The translations under genes and the position numbers were made by a program. A stretch of DNA of 64,000 nt from Cedecea selenatireducens (GTDB lineage: Bacteria > Pseudomonadota > Gammaproteobacteria > Enterobacterales > Enterobacteriaceae): the NCBI RefSeq assembly GCF_042138895.1, contig NZ_JBHIKW010000001.1, forward strand, positions 550,578 through 614,577, given 5' to 3'. Positions 9,231 through 17,685 of the stretch are shown here, in pieces. Positions within the stretch are counted from its first letter, which is position 1, and each line of letters begins with the position of its first letter. The notes under the pieces are model-generated. The model saw only the letters and a program-made list of their open reading frames with translations. It made no database searches and was not told the origin of the DNA.

Positions 9231-9258
9231 CGCCCCGGGCGCGGATTCGCTCGGGGCG
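9231..9258 (-). terminator. Hairpin between the aldo/keto reductase and MFS genes
   Basis: CGCCCCG at 9231-9237 pairs with CGGGGCG at 9252-9258. On the minus strand it is followed by TATTTTGTTG. It could end or attenuate the reductase transcript before the MFS gene. The T-run is interrupted, so termination may be partial. Confidence 0.6.
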
Positions 9259-9268
9259 CGAGAGAGTA

Positions 9269-10270
9269 CTAAAGCGATGTTTTACGGTGCGGGGGCGCCA
9301 TAAATTCGGCCCCCAGCGGCGTGCTAATGTGCTCAGCTAAAATGGCGTCGATGTCGCGTTTGTCTTCGGCGGTCAACGTCCAGCCGGAAACCTCTTCCAC
9401 CCCGTTTAGCTGTTCCGGACGGCGAGCGCCCCACAGCGCGATGGTTGGACCCGCATCGAGAACCCAACGCAGCGCCAGCGCCATCACACTCTTGCCGTAA
9501 CGCGCTTCAGCAAAGGCCTTCAACGCTTCGACCGCCGCCAGATACTGCGCAAAGCGCGGCGGCTGGAATTTAGGATCGAAGCTGCGCAAGTCGCCTTCAC
9601 CAAATACGGTTTCCGGCGTCATTCGGCCTGACAGCAGGCCACGGCAAATCGCGCCATAGGCCAGCACGACCATCTGGTGATATTTCGCATACGGCAGCAG
9701 CTCCGTTTCTGTTTCGCCACGTTCAAACAGGTTCAGCGGCGGCTGCATCGTCGCCAGCGGAGCCACGCTGCGGAACCGATCCATCTGTACTGGCGAATAG
9801 TTGCTGACGCCCAGCGCGCGGAACTTCCCCTGCTGGTGTAGCGTTTCGAGCACGCGTGCGGTTTCCTCAATCGCCACCAAATCGTCCGGCCAATGAACCT
9901 GGTACAGGTCAATGTAATCCGTTTGCAGGCGGCGGAGCGAGTCTTCTATTTCCTGACGAATGCGCTGCGGCGTGGAATTGCGCGAGACGCGGCCTGCATC
10001 GTCCCAGTCCAGCGCCACCTTGGTGGCAATAATGGCCCTGTCACGGCGGCCTGCCAGCGCTTTGCCCACCACCTCTTCCGAATGCCCGAAGCCATAAACG
10101 GGCGCGGTGTCGATAAGGTTGATGCCGCGCTCCAGCGCCTCATGCAGCGTGGCAATCGACTGCTCGTCGTTGCTGCCGCCCCACATGCTGCCGCCAATGG
10201 CCCACGTTCCCAGGCCGATACGGCTGACCGGCTCGGTGATGCCCGCAATGTGAATCGTTTCGATTGCCAT
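9269..10270 (-). CDS. Aldo/keto reductase
   Basis: NADPH-dependent oxidoreductase of 333 residues with a TIM-barrel fold (PF00248). The catalytic tetrad is visible as D54 and Y59 (NLIDTAPVYGFGHSEE), K84 (IIATKVALDWD) and H126 (YQVHWPDD). The sequence resembles the general stress and YajO/YghZ-like AKRs, which reduce aldehydes and quinones. It faces a LysR regulator across an 89-base gap, a classic arrangement for regulator and target. Substrate is not known. Full length with no anomalies. Confidence 0.9.
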   Translation of the reverse strand: MAIETIHIAGITEPVSRIGLGTWAIGGSMWGGSNDEQSIATLHEALERGINLIDTAPVYGFGHSEEVVGKALAGRRDRAIIATKVALDWDDAGRVSRNSTPQRIRQEIEDSLRRLQTDYIDLYQVHWPDDLVAIEETARVLETLHQQGKFRALGVSNYSPVQMDRFRSVAPLATMQPPLNLFERGETETELLPYAKYHQMVVLAYGAICRGLLSGRMTPETVFGEGDLRSFDPKFQPPRFAQYLAAVEALKAFAEARYGKSVMALALRWVLDAGPTIALWGARRPEQLNGVEEVSGWTLTAEDKRDIDAILAEHISTPLGAEFMAPPHRKTSL

Positions 10271-10359
10271 GATTTACCCCTGTCTGTTCTGTGAACTTAT
10301 AATAACTCATGTTAAGTTGAATTAATTTCAACGAACCCTTGATGACGAAGGCCACTTTT

Positions 10360-11271
10360 ATGCCTGCTCCGGTCCGCGGCGAGCTTGCCGATCTCAACGT
10401 TTTTTTAACTATTTGCCGCCGCAAAAGCTTCCGCCTGGCGGCCTCCGAGCTGGGCGTTTCCACCTCGGCGCTGAGCCATACCATGCGCGGGCTGGAAGAA
10501 CGACTCGGGGTTCGCCTGCTCAACCGCACCAGCCGTTCCGTGGTGCCAACCGACGCCGGCGAAGCCCTGCTTGGCCACCTGGAAACCGGTTTTTCCCATA
10601 TCCGCATGGCGCTCGATGAGCTCGATCATTACCGTGAATCCCCGGTCGGGCGGCTGCGAATTAATATTCCGCGAGACGCCGCGCAGCTGCTGTTTGCCCC
10701 GGTGCTGGCGAAATTTATGTCCCTGTATCCACGGCTTCAGATGGAAATAACCGTCGACAACACTCTGGTCGATATTATCGGCAGCGGCTATGACGCCGGG
10801 ATTCGCTACGGCGAGAGCGTCCCCAAAGATATGATTGCCATGCCGGTGACGCGCAAGCTCCGGTGGATTGTTGTCGCCTCGCCCGAGTATTTGAAAAATA
10901 GCGCTCACCTGCCCCTGTCTCACCCGAACGATCTCTTTGGGCATCAGTGCATCCGCATGCGGCTCGGCAACGGCACGCTTTACAAGTGGGAGCTTAACCG
11001 GGGCAAAGAGGCGCTGGCGCTGGATGTGCCCGGTTCGCTGATTCTTAACGAAAGTGAAATGATCATCGACACCGCTTTAAACGGCTTTGGCCTGGCGTAT
11101 TGCCTGGACGTACGAGTTCGCCCTCTGCTGGAAAGCGGCCAGCTGGTGCAGGTTATCCCGGAATGGGTCTGTGAAGACGAGCCGATGGTGATGTATTACC
11201 CGAGCCGCAGGCAGCTTCATCCTGGCCTGAGAAGGCTTATCGAGATGATGCGCGAGGCCACGCTGTACTGA
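10360..11271 (+). CDS. LysR-family transcriptional regulator
   Basis: DNA-binding regulator of about 303 residues. A winged helix-turn-helix is at the N-terminus (ADLNVFLTICRRKSFRLAASELGVSTSALSHTMRGLEERLGVRLLNRTSRSVVPTDAGEALL), followed by a periplasmic-binding-like effector domain (VGRLRINIPRDAAQLL, IVVASPEYL). I chose ATG 10360 because GAAGG at 10346-10350 precedes it; TTG 10339 and ATG 10342 are in frame but lack a ribosome site. Divergent transcription from the aldo/keto reductase suggests it controls that gene and the two genes after it. The inducer is unknown. Confidence 0.88.
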   Translation: MPAPVRGELADLNVFLTICRRKSFRLAASELGVSTSALSHTMRGLEERLGVRLLNRTSRSVVPTDAGEALLGHLETGFSHIRMALDELDHYRESPVGRLRINIPRDAAQLLFAPVLAKFMSLYPRLQMEITVDNTLVDIIGSGYDAGIRYGESVPKDMIAMPVTRKLRWIVVASPEYLKNSAHLPLSHPNDLFGHQCIRMRLGNGTLYKWELNRGKEALALDVPGSLILNESEMIIDTALNGFGLAYCLDVRVRPLLESGQLVQVIPEWVCEDEPMVMYYPSRRQLHPGLRRLIEMMREATLY

Positions 11272-11442
11272 CATAAATATTTCATGTTAATAATCAATTA
11301 CTAAACATTCTCCTTCGTGCTACCGGAATTAAATAGCTTGCAATAACATAGCGCACTATTTAAATTCATCCGCAGTCAGCGCCACATTACGGCGCTTCAG
11401 CCCCAATTAAATAGCGCGCGATACAATCGCAAAGGAGATAAT

Positions 11443-12453
11443 ATGTCACGCTCATTACTGATAGCCATGGGTTTAACCGCCTCAAGCCTTACCTCTGCTT
11501 TCGCCGCCGATGCGCCTGCCCCGACGGTTGGCGTGAGTAAATTCCTCTCCGTTTTAAACAGCGGTGGCGGTAAACCCATCGAGCAGCTCACCCCGCAGGC
11601 CGCGCGTCAGGTACTGATCGGCGCCCAGAAAGGGGCCAAACTGCCCGCCGCCGAGGTCTCTGAAAAGACAATTACCGTTGGCGGAAAACCCCTGACGCTG
11701 ACCATCGTTAAGCCGGAAAACGCCAGCGGCACGCTGCCGGTATTTATGTTCTTCCACGGCGGCGGCTGGGTGCTGGGCGACTTCCAGACCCACGAGCGCC
11801 TGGTGCGTGATTTAGTCTCTGAGTCAGGCGCGGCGGCGGTGTTCGTGAACTACACCCCGTCGCCGGAAGCGCATTTCCCTGTTGCCATCAATCAGGCCTA
11901 TGAAGCCACCCGCTGGGTTGCCGAACACGGCAGCGAAATTGGCGTAGACGGCAGCCGCCTGGCGCTGGCCGGGAACAGCGTGGGCGGGAATATGGTTGCC
12001 GCCGTAGCGCTACAGGCCAAAGCCCAGCATACCCCGGCGATTCGCTACCAGGTTATGCTGTGGCCGGTGACCGATGCTCGCTTTGATACCGGCTCCTATA
12101 ACCAGTTCTCAAACGGCTATTTCCTGAGTAAAAACATGATGAAATGGTTCTGGGATAGCTACACCACGAAAGAGAGCGATCGCCGCAATATTCTCGCCTC
12201 TCCGCTGCAAGCCAGCCGCGAGCAGCTGAAAGGCCTGCCGCCAACCTTGATTCAGACGGCGGAACTCGACGTACTGCGCGATGAAGGCGAAGCCTTTGGT
12301 CGCAAGCTTGACGCCGCAGGCGTACCGGTGACCGTCACCCGCTATAATGGCATGATCCACGATTACGGCCTGCTGAACGCAATTAGCGAAGAGCCGACCG
12401 TGCGCACCGCTCTTGCCCAGGCCGCAGGCGAGCTTCGTGCCCACCTGAACTAA
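11443..12453 (+). CDS. Exported alpha/beta-hydrolase (HSL-type esterase)
   Basis: 336-residue lipase/esterase of the hormone-sensitive-lipase family. Residues 1-22 form a signal peptide ending in AFAA, so it acts in the periplasm or outside. The oxyanion HGGGW is at 105-109, the nucleophile S179 is in GNSVGG, the acid D276 is in AELDVLRDEG and H306 is in GMIHDYG, giving a complete triad. GGAG lies just before ATG 11443. No clear operon partner: LysR ends 171 bases upstream and a small secreted protein follows 219 bases later. The natural ester substrate is unknown. Confidence 0.87.
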   Translation: MSRSLLIAMGLTASSLTSAFAADAPAPTVGVSKFLSVLNSGGGKPIEQLTPQAARQVLIGAQKGAKLPAAEVSEKTITVGGKPLTLTIVKPENASGTLPVFMFFHGGGWVLGDFQTHERLVRDLVSESGAAAVFVNYTPSPEAHFPVAINQAYEATRWVAEHGSEIGVDGSRLALAGNSVGGNMVAAVALQAKAQHTPAIRYQVMLWPVTDARFDTGSYNQFSNGYFLSKNMMKWFWDSYTTKESDRRNILASPLQASREQLKGLPPTLIQTAELDVLRDEGEAFGRKLDAAGVPVTVTRYNGMIHDYGLLNAISEEPTVRTALAQAAGELRAHLN

Positions 12454-12554
12454 GCCCAGCGCGGTAGAATTGGGGGTAACGGCAGTTATCCCCTTTGGAC
12501 TTCAGCTGCCATCATCGATCGTGCAAAAAAATTCATCTGCCGACATTGACCTGG

Positions 12555-12568
12555 TTGATTCACGTCAA
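12555..12568. promoter_or_regulatory. FNR-like site upstream of the 97-residue secreted protein
   Basis: TTGAT-TCAC-GTCAA matches the FNR consensus TTGAT-N4-ATCAA at nine of ten defined bases. It lies about 110 bases before the downstream start. A weak hairpin (GGGGTAAC with GTTATCCCC, 12473-12493) between the esterase end and this site may end the esterase transcript. Regulation is inferred from the match only. Confidence 0.45.
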
Positions 12569-12672
12569 GGTGGCGCTCCGCCGAAAGCGCAAGATATCTG
12601 TTCGCGAATAATAGAAATTGTATTATTCCGCGATGAAATTAATTACTAATAAGACAGATGAGTGAATGACTG

Positions 12673-12966
12673 ATGAGCAAGCTGAAAAAGTTGATTCTGC
12701 CGCTGGGCCTGGTCAGCGGCCTGGCAAACGCCGCCCTGCCGCTGTTCAACGGGCACGGTGCGCCGGGGGATGTGCATATCGATAACGGGGGGCCGGTCTT
12801 TCTCAACGGCAAGCAGATGGTGTTGAAGAAGGTCAACGATAACTTCTATGAGGCGCATGGTCAGGGCGTGGTGTTATCCATTGCGGTGATGCCTGACGGC
12901 AGTCCTTCCGTCAGCTGGACCGGTAAACACCGGGCTCACGGGGAAATTATTCCGACAGAAAAGTAA
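12673..12966 (+). CDS. Small exported protein of unknown function
   Basis: 97 residues. The first about 20 residues (MSKLKKLILPLGLVSGLANA) form a clear signal peptide with lysines, a hydrophobic core and an ANA cleavage site. The mature part is about 77 residues, has no cysteine and contains repeated Gly-rich turns (FNGHGAPGDVHIDNGGPVFLNGKQM). I do not recognise the family. It stands alone between the esterase gene and the convergent yehS. It is likely periplasmic, given the lack of a lipobox or beta-barrel end. Confidence 0.7.
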   Translation: MSKLKKLILPLGLVSGLANAALPLFNGHGAPGDVHIDNGGPVFLNGKQMVLKKVNDNFYEAHGQGVVLSIAVMPDGSPSVSWTGKHRAHGEIIPTEK

Positions 12967-13017
12967 CGCATCAAGGCTTTTATCTGGCGGGTGAGAGAGC
13001 CTCACCCGCGCATCGTC

Positions 13018-13491
13018 TTATTCCGCTTTCGCAGGCTTCAGACGCTGGGTCAGGCCGCGCAGGAAGTAGCGCAGGAACTGATCGCCGCACTCGCGGTAGT
13101 TTTTATGATCCGGGTTACGCATCATGGCGGTAATTTCCGGCATAGAGATGCGGAACTGCTGGGCGGTCAGGATCTCCAGCACGTCGTCGGACTTCAGCTC
13201 AAAAGCGATACGCAGCTTTTTCAGGATAATGTTGTTGGTCATCCGACGCTCAAGCTTCGGCTCCGGTTTGCTTTCATCTTTGCCGCGTTTGAAGTAGATC
13301 AGACCGTTGAGAAAGTTTGCCATGATCAGATCCGGGCAGGCTTTGAAGCCCTCTTCGTCCTCTTTCTTCAGCCACGGAACGATTTGTTCAGCGGGGACGT
13401 CGGTGCCGGTCAGGGCAAGGATCTTAACGATTCCATCGTTATTCAGGTTCAGCATATAGCGAACGCTTAGCAGTACGTCATTATTCAACAT
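13018..13491 (-). CDS. yehS: DUF1456 family protein YehS
   Basis: 157-residue protein of two tandem repeats of the DUF1456 helical unit. Each repeat has a conserved pattern (LLSVRYMLNLNNDGIVKILALTG and NNIILKKLRIAFELKSDDVLEILTA). Resemblance to E. coli YehS is strong across the length, including MPEITAMMRNPDHKNYRECGDQFLRYFLRGL. The function is not established. In E. coli it also lies near mrp and metG, so this part of the neighbourhood is conserved. Predicted cytoplasmic. Confidence 0.9.
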   Translation of the reverse strand: MLNNDVLLSVRYMLNLNNDGIVKILALTGTDVPAEQIVPWLKKEDEEGFKACPDLIMANFLNGLIYFKRGKDESKPEPKLERRMTNNIILKKLRIAFELKSDDVLEILTAQQFRISMPEITAMMRNPDHKNYRECGDQFLRYFLRGLTQRLKPAKAE

Positions 13492-13659
13492 GGGGCAATC
13501 TCAGGGTCCAAAAGCGGGCAGTATATAGAGAAGCGACCGCGTTGTAACATAAACCAGGCGGATTTATCCGCTTGTCCCGTCATTGGCGGCCGTTTATTGG
13601 CAACGCTCAGGCTTAAGGGTAGACTCGATGGGCGAATTTTCCTCATAAAAGGCAACCAT

Positions 13660-14085
13660 TTGATACTACGACTTTGGCAAGAATCTGACCGTCCCTTCCT
13701 ACGTACCCTTTATCTCCACGCCCGCCGAAAAGCCTGGCCCTGGCTGGACAGCAGCGCCTGGCAGCTTGAAGACTTTGACAGTTCCACTCAGGATGAACGC
13801 ATCTGGGTAGCCGAAGAAAACGGGCACCGCATTGGCTTCGCTTCCGTCTGGGTACAGGACAACTTTTTGCATAACCTGTTCGTCAGCCCGGAATCTCAGG
13901 GGACGGGTGCGGGCAAGGCACTGCTGGAGAAAGTGCAGAGTGAATTTACCGGCACGGGATCGTTAAAGTGCCTGGCGAAAAATGAACACGCGATTGAGTT
14001 TTATCGGCGTAACGGCTGGCATATAGAAGCGCCGGGAGACGGGCCCGACGGCGAGTATTATTTACTGCATTATGTGCTGAAGTAG
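13660..14085 (+). CDS. GNAT-family N-acetyltransferase
   Basis: About 141 residues from a TTG start at 13660, chosen because AAAGG at 13648-13652 lies seven bases upstream; the frame also opens at TTG 13597. The GNAT fold is evident: IWVAEENGHRIGFASVWVQDNFLHNLFVSPESQGTGAGKALLEKV contains the acetyl-CoA pyrophosphate loop (QGTGAGKAL), followed by AIEFYRRNGW. It should transfer acetyl from acetyl-CoA to an unknown amine. It ends next to repeat copies and converges with mrp. Confidence 0.82.
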   Translation: MILRLWQESDRPFLRTLYLHARRKAWPWLDSSAWQLEDFDSSTQDERIWVAEENGHRIGFASVWVQDNFLHNLFVSPESQGTGAGKALLEKVQSEFTGTGSLKCLAKNEHAIEFYRRNGWHIEAPGDGPDGEYYLLHYVLK

Positions 14086-14108
14086 CCCCTCATCTCCTGA
14101 AAATAATC

Positions 14109-14197
14109 TCTCCCCCTCACCCCGGCCCTCTCCCAGAGGGAGAGGGGGAAAGCAAGAATGGGCCCTCTCCTAAAGGGAGAGGGGGAAAACAAGAATG
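14109..14197. repeat. Intergenic palindromic repeat, copy 2 (two units)
   Basis: The first unit, 14109-14151, has CCCCTCACCCCGGCCCTCTCCC paired with GGGAGAGGGGG in its inner part. The second, 14161-14197, repeats the inner GGCCCTCTCC...GGGAGAGGGGG and the tail AAAACAAGAATGG. It fills the convergent gap between the acetyltransferase and mrp. Confidence 0.8.
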
Positions 14198-14214
14198 GAG
14201 CTGCGTCTAAATTT

Positions 14215-15327
14215 TCACACCGCTCTGAAGGCGATCTCGCTCGGGATCACTTCCCCGTTCCAGTAAAGCTGAGCGGCCACGCGGCCGGCCAGCTCACGGT
14301 ACAGCGTGGTGATGTCGCTTTCCGGGCGGTTGATGACCGTCGGCTTACCGGCATCCAGGTCTTCACGCAGCGTAATGTGCAGCGGCAGCTGGCCCAGCAA
14401 AGTCGTGTGATACTGCTGCGCCAGCTTCTCAGCGCCGCCCGTGCCGAAGATAGGCTCCTGATGGCCGCAGTTGCTGCAAATATGAATGCTCATATTCTCT
14501 ACAATGCCCACGACCGGCACCTCAACTTTCTCGAACATCACGATCCCTTTGCGGGCGTCAATCAGCGCGATGTCCTGCGGCGTGGTGACCACCATCGCCC
14601 CGGTAACCGGGATATTCTGCGCCAGCGTCAGCTGGATATCACCGGTGCCCGGCGGCATATCGATGACCAGGTAATCCAGGTCAGGCCACAGGGTTTCCTG
14701 CAGCATCTGCATCAAAGCCTTGCTGGCCATCGGGCCGCGCCAGACCATGGCGTTTTCGTCGGTGACGAGATAACCAATCGAGTTGGTCGCCAGGCCATGC
14801 GCCACGATCGGCGCCATGTGCTTGCCGTCCGGGGACGTTGGGCGTTCGTGCTCAGCGCCCAGCATGGTTGGGATAGACGGGCCATAAATATCGGCATCGA
14901 GAATACCGACTTTGGCCCCTTCAGCCGCCAAAGCCAGCGCCACGTTTACCGCAGTGGTCGATTTCCCCACGCCGCCTTTGCCGGAGCTAACGGCAATGAT
15001 ATTTTTTACGCCGTTAACGCCGGGCTGGTTCTTAACCCGCTTAAGCGTGGCAATGTGGTGATGCAGCTTCCAGTCCACCGCTTTCGCGCCGGTGATCCGC
15101 AGCAGGTCTGAACTGCAGGTCTCTTTCAGGGCGTCAAACCCGCTTTGCCAGGCGAACGGCATCTGCAGCTCGACGTGCAGCGTGTCATCAAGCATCGCCA
15201 CATGGTGCAGCGCCTTCAACGCGGTGAGATTGTGCTTCAAGGTAGGGTGCTGAAAATTGGCCAGGGTCCCGGCGACCATCGCGCGTAGCTGTTCCGGGGA
15301 CTTGCTGGACGGGGATTGCGAATTCAT
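14215..15327 (-). CDS. mrp: Iron-sulfur cluster carrier ATPase Mrp (ApbC)
   Basis: 370-residue P-loop ATPase that carries and transfers [4Fe-4S] clusters. An N-terminal MIP18-like domain (residues 10-90) precedes the deviant Walker A GKGGVGKST at 116-124. The CxxC in HICSNCGHQ near residue 285 bridges the cluster at the dimer interface. The length matches E. coli Mrp (369). It is divergent from metG across 162 bases, the same pairing as in E. coli. Cytoplasmic. Confidence 0.95.
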   Translation of the reverse strand: MNSQSPSSKSPEQLRAMVAGTLANFQHPTLKHNLTALKALHHVAMLDDTLHVELQMPFAWQSGFDALKETCSSDLLRITGAKAVDWKLHHHIATLKRVKNQPGVNGVKNIIAVSSGKGGVGKSTTAVNVALALAAEGAKVGILDADIYGPSIPTMLGAEHERPTSPDGKHMAPIVAHGLATNSIGYLVTDENAMVWRGPMASKALMQMLQETLWPDLDYLVIDMPPGTGDIQLTLAQNIPVTGAMVVTTPQDIALIDARKGIVMFEKVEVPVVGIVENMSIHICSNCGHQEPIFGTGGAEKLAQQYHTTLLGQLPLHITLREDLDAGKPTVINRPESDITTLYRELAGRVAAQLYWNGEVIPSEIAFRAV

Positions 15328-15489
15328 CCCGACTCCTTATGTTTTTATCGGACATTGCAATCCGCTAAGCATACCAGAAACCGCGCCGCCTATTCATGTG
15401 CGGTTATTGCGGGCTTTGGGGTTACTAAACAATTGCCAATCCGGTAATATCGAATCCCCTTTTTTAAATCAGAAGATGCAATTCCCACT

Positions 15490-17526
15490 ATGACTCAACC
15501 CGCGAAAAAAATATTGGTAACGTGCGCCCTGCCGTACGCAAACGGCTCAATCCACCTCGGTCACATGCTGGAGCATATTCAGGCTGATGTCTGGGTCCGT
15601 TACCAACGAATGCGCGGCAACGAGGTTAACTTCATCTGCGCAGACGACGCCCACGGCACGCCTATCATGCTGAAAGCTCAGCAACTGGGAATTACCCCGG
15701 AGCAGATGATTACCGAAATGAGTCAGGAGCATCAGACTGATTTTGCAGGCTTTAACATCAGCTATGACAACTACCACTCCACGCACAGCGACGAGAACCG
15801 CGAGCTGTCGGAGCTGATTTATGGCCGCCTGAAAGAGAACGGTTTTATCAAGAACCGCACTATTTCTCAGCTCTACGATCCGGAAAAAGGCATGTTCCTG
15901 CCGGACCGTTTTGTCAAAGGCACCTGCCCGAAATGTAAAGCCCCGGATCAGTACGGCGATAACTGCGAAGTGTGCGGCTCAACCTACAGCCCAACCGAAC
16001 TTATCGATCCGAAATCCGTGGTGTCCGGCGCGACGCCAGAAATGCGTGATTCCGAGCACTTCTTCTTCGACCTGCCGTCCTTCAGCGAAATGCTGCAGGC
16101 GTGGACCCGCAGCGGCGCGCTGCAGGAGCAGGTGGCTAACAAGATGCAGGAGTGGTTCGAGTCCGGCCTGCAGCAGTGGGATATCTCCCGCGATGCGCCT
16201 TACTTCGGCTTCGAAATCCCGAACGCACCGGGAAAATATTTCTACGTCTGGCTGGATGCGCCGATCGGCTACATGGGCTCCTTTAAGAACCTGTGCGATA
16301 AGCGCGGCGACACCACCAGCTTCGACGAATACTGGAAGAAAGATTCCAGCACCGAGCTGTACCACTTCATCGGCAAAGACATCGTTTACTTCCACAGCCT
16401 GTTCTGGCCAGCCATGCTGGAAGGCAGCAACTTCCGCAAGCCGACCAACCTGTTTGTGCACGGCTACGTGACGGTAAACGGCGCGAAGATGTCCAAGTCT
16501 CGCGGTACCTTCATCAAAGCCAGCACCTGGCTGAATCACTTTGATGCCGACAGCTTGCGCTACTACTACACCGCGAAACTTTCTTCCCGCATCGACGATA
16601 TCGACCTTAACCTGGAAGACTTCGTGCAGCGCGTGAACAGCGACATCGTCAACAAAGTGGTGAACCTTGCCTCCCGTAACGCCGGCTTCATCGCCAAACG
16701 TTTTGACGGCATGCTGGCGGCAGAGATTGCCGATGCCGAGTTGTACAAAACCTTTACCGACGCGGCAGAAAGCATCGGTGAAGCATGGAATAGCCGTGAG
16801 TTTGGCCGTGCCGTTCGCGAGATCATGGCGCTGGCGGATATCGCTAACCGCTACGTGGACGAACAGGCTCCGTGGGTTGTGGCTAAACAGGAAGGCCGCG
16901 ATGCTGACCTGCAGGCTATCTGCTCCATGGGCATCAACCTGTTCCGCGTGCTGATGACCTACCTGAAGCCGGTTCTGCCGTCGCTGACTGAACGTGCAGA
17001 AGCGTTCCTGAACGCCGAACTGAGCTGGGACAGCATCGCCACGCCGCTGCTGAACCACAAAGTGAGCAGCTTCAAGGCGCTGTATAACCGTATTGAAACC
17101 AAACAGGTGGAAGCGCTGGTAGAAGCGTCTAAAGAAGAAGTGAAGGCGCTGAATTCCACGCCGGTAACCGGCCCGCTGGCGGACGATCCGATTCAGGAGA
17201 CCATCACCTTTGATGACTTCGCGAAGGTGGATATGCGCATCGCGCTGATTGAGAAAGCGGAATTCGTAGAAGGCTCCGACAAGCTGCTGCGCCTGACGCT
17301 TGACCTCGGGGGCGAGAAACGCAACGTCTTCTCTGGTATTCGTACCGCTTATCCTGACCCGTCGAAGCTGGAAGGTCGCCTGACCGTGATGGTGGCCAAC
17401 CTCGCCCCACGTAAGATGCGCTTTGGTGTCTCTGAAGGGATGGTGATGGCCGCAGGTCCTGGCGGGAAAGATATCTTCCTGCTGAGCCCGGACAGCGGTG
17501 CCCAGCCGGGCATGGCGGTTAAGTAA
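15490..17526 (+). CDS. metG: Methionyl-tRNA synthetase
   Basis: Class I aminoacyl-tRNA synthetase of 678 residues that charges tRNA-Met. The HIGH-type motif HLGH is at 22-25 and KMSKS at 333-337. A zinc knuckle uses C146, C149, C159 and C162 (CPKCKAPDQYGDNCEVC). The C-terminal EMAP/Trbp111-like tRNA-binding domain (from about 575, FDDFAKVDMRIALIEKAEFVEGSDKLL) gives dimerisation. The length is that of the E. coli enzyme (677). Essential, single-gene unit, divergent from mrp. Confidence 0.97.
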   Translation: MTQPAKKILVTCALPYANGSIHLGHMLEHIQADVWVRYQRMRGNEVNFICADDAHGTPIMLKAQQLGITPEQMITEMSQEHQTDFAGFNISYDNYHSTHSDENRELSELIYGRLKENGFIKNRTISQLYDPEKGMFLPDRFVKGTCPKCKAPDQYGDNCEVCGSTYSPTELIDPKSVVSGATPEMRDSEHFFFDLPSFSEMLQAWTRSGALQEQVANKMQEWFESGLQQWDISRDAPYFGFEIPNAPGKYFYVWLDAPIGYMGSFKNLCDKRGDTTSFDEYWKKDSSTELYHFIGKDIVYFHSLFWPAMLEGSNFRKPTNLFVHGYVTVNGAKMSKSRGTFIKASTWLNHFDADSLRYYYTAKLSSRIDDIDLNLEDFVQRVNSDIVNKVVNLASRNAGFIAKRFDGMLAAEIADAELYKTFTDAAESIGEAWNSREFGRAVREIMALADIANRYVDEQAPWVVAKQEGRDADLQAICSMGINLFRVLMTYLKPVLPSLTERAEAFLNAELSWDSIATPLLNHKVSSFKALYNRIETKQVEALVEASKEEVKALNSTPVTGPLADDPIQETITFDDFAKVDMRIALIEKAEFVEGSDKLLRLTLDLGGEKRNVFSGIRTAYPDPSKLEGRLTVMVANLAPRKMRFGVSEGMVMAAGPGGKDIFLLSPDSGAQPGMAVK

Positions 17527-17684
17527 GCCCCTCACCCCGACCCTCTCCCCACAGGGGAGAGGGTGCAAAACAATTTAACTGCCTGTCTTTATCCCTGCCC
17601 TTTTAGGCAGAGGATGCAAAGCAATCGAACTACCTTGCCTTTATCCCCTCGCCCTTTTAGGGAGAGGGTTAGGGTGAGGGTAAA
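17527..17684. repeat. Intergenic palindromic repeat, copy 3 (tripled, inverted ends)
   Basis: The convergent metG-mdfA gap is filled by the repeat. A left unit has CCCTCACCCCGACCCTCTCCCC with GGGGAGAGGG (17527-17567). A decayed middle unit has TGCCC and GGCAG around 17590-17620. A right unit ends in GGGAGAGGGTTAGGGTGAGGG (17645-17681). The outer ends are complementary to each other, so the gap could fold as one long stem. Confidence 0.8.
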
Positions 17685-17685
17685 A

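Noticed and set aside
15979..17568. 529-codon open frame antisense to metG
   Set aside because: metG is unmistakable on the other strand, and the antisense product has no recognisable motif.
17527..17684. Repeated CCCTC/GAGGG units as a CRISPR array
   Set aside because: Units are palindromes of differing length with no regular spacers and no cas genes. They match the dispersed intergenic repeat family.
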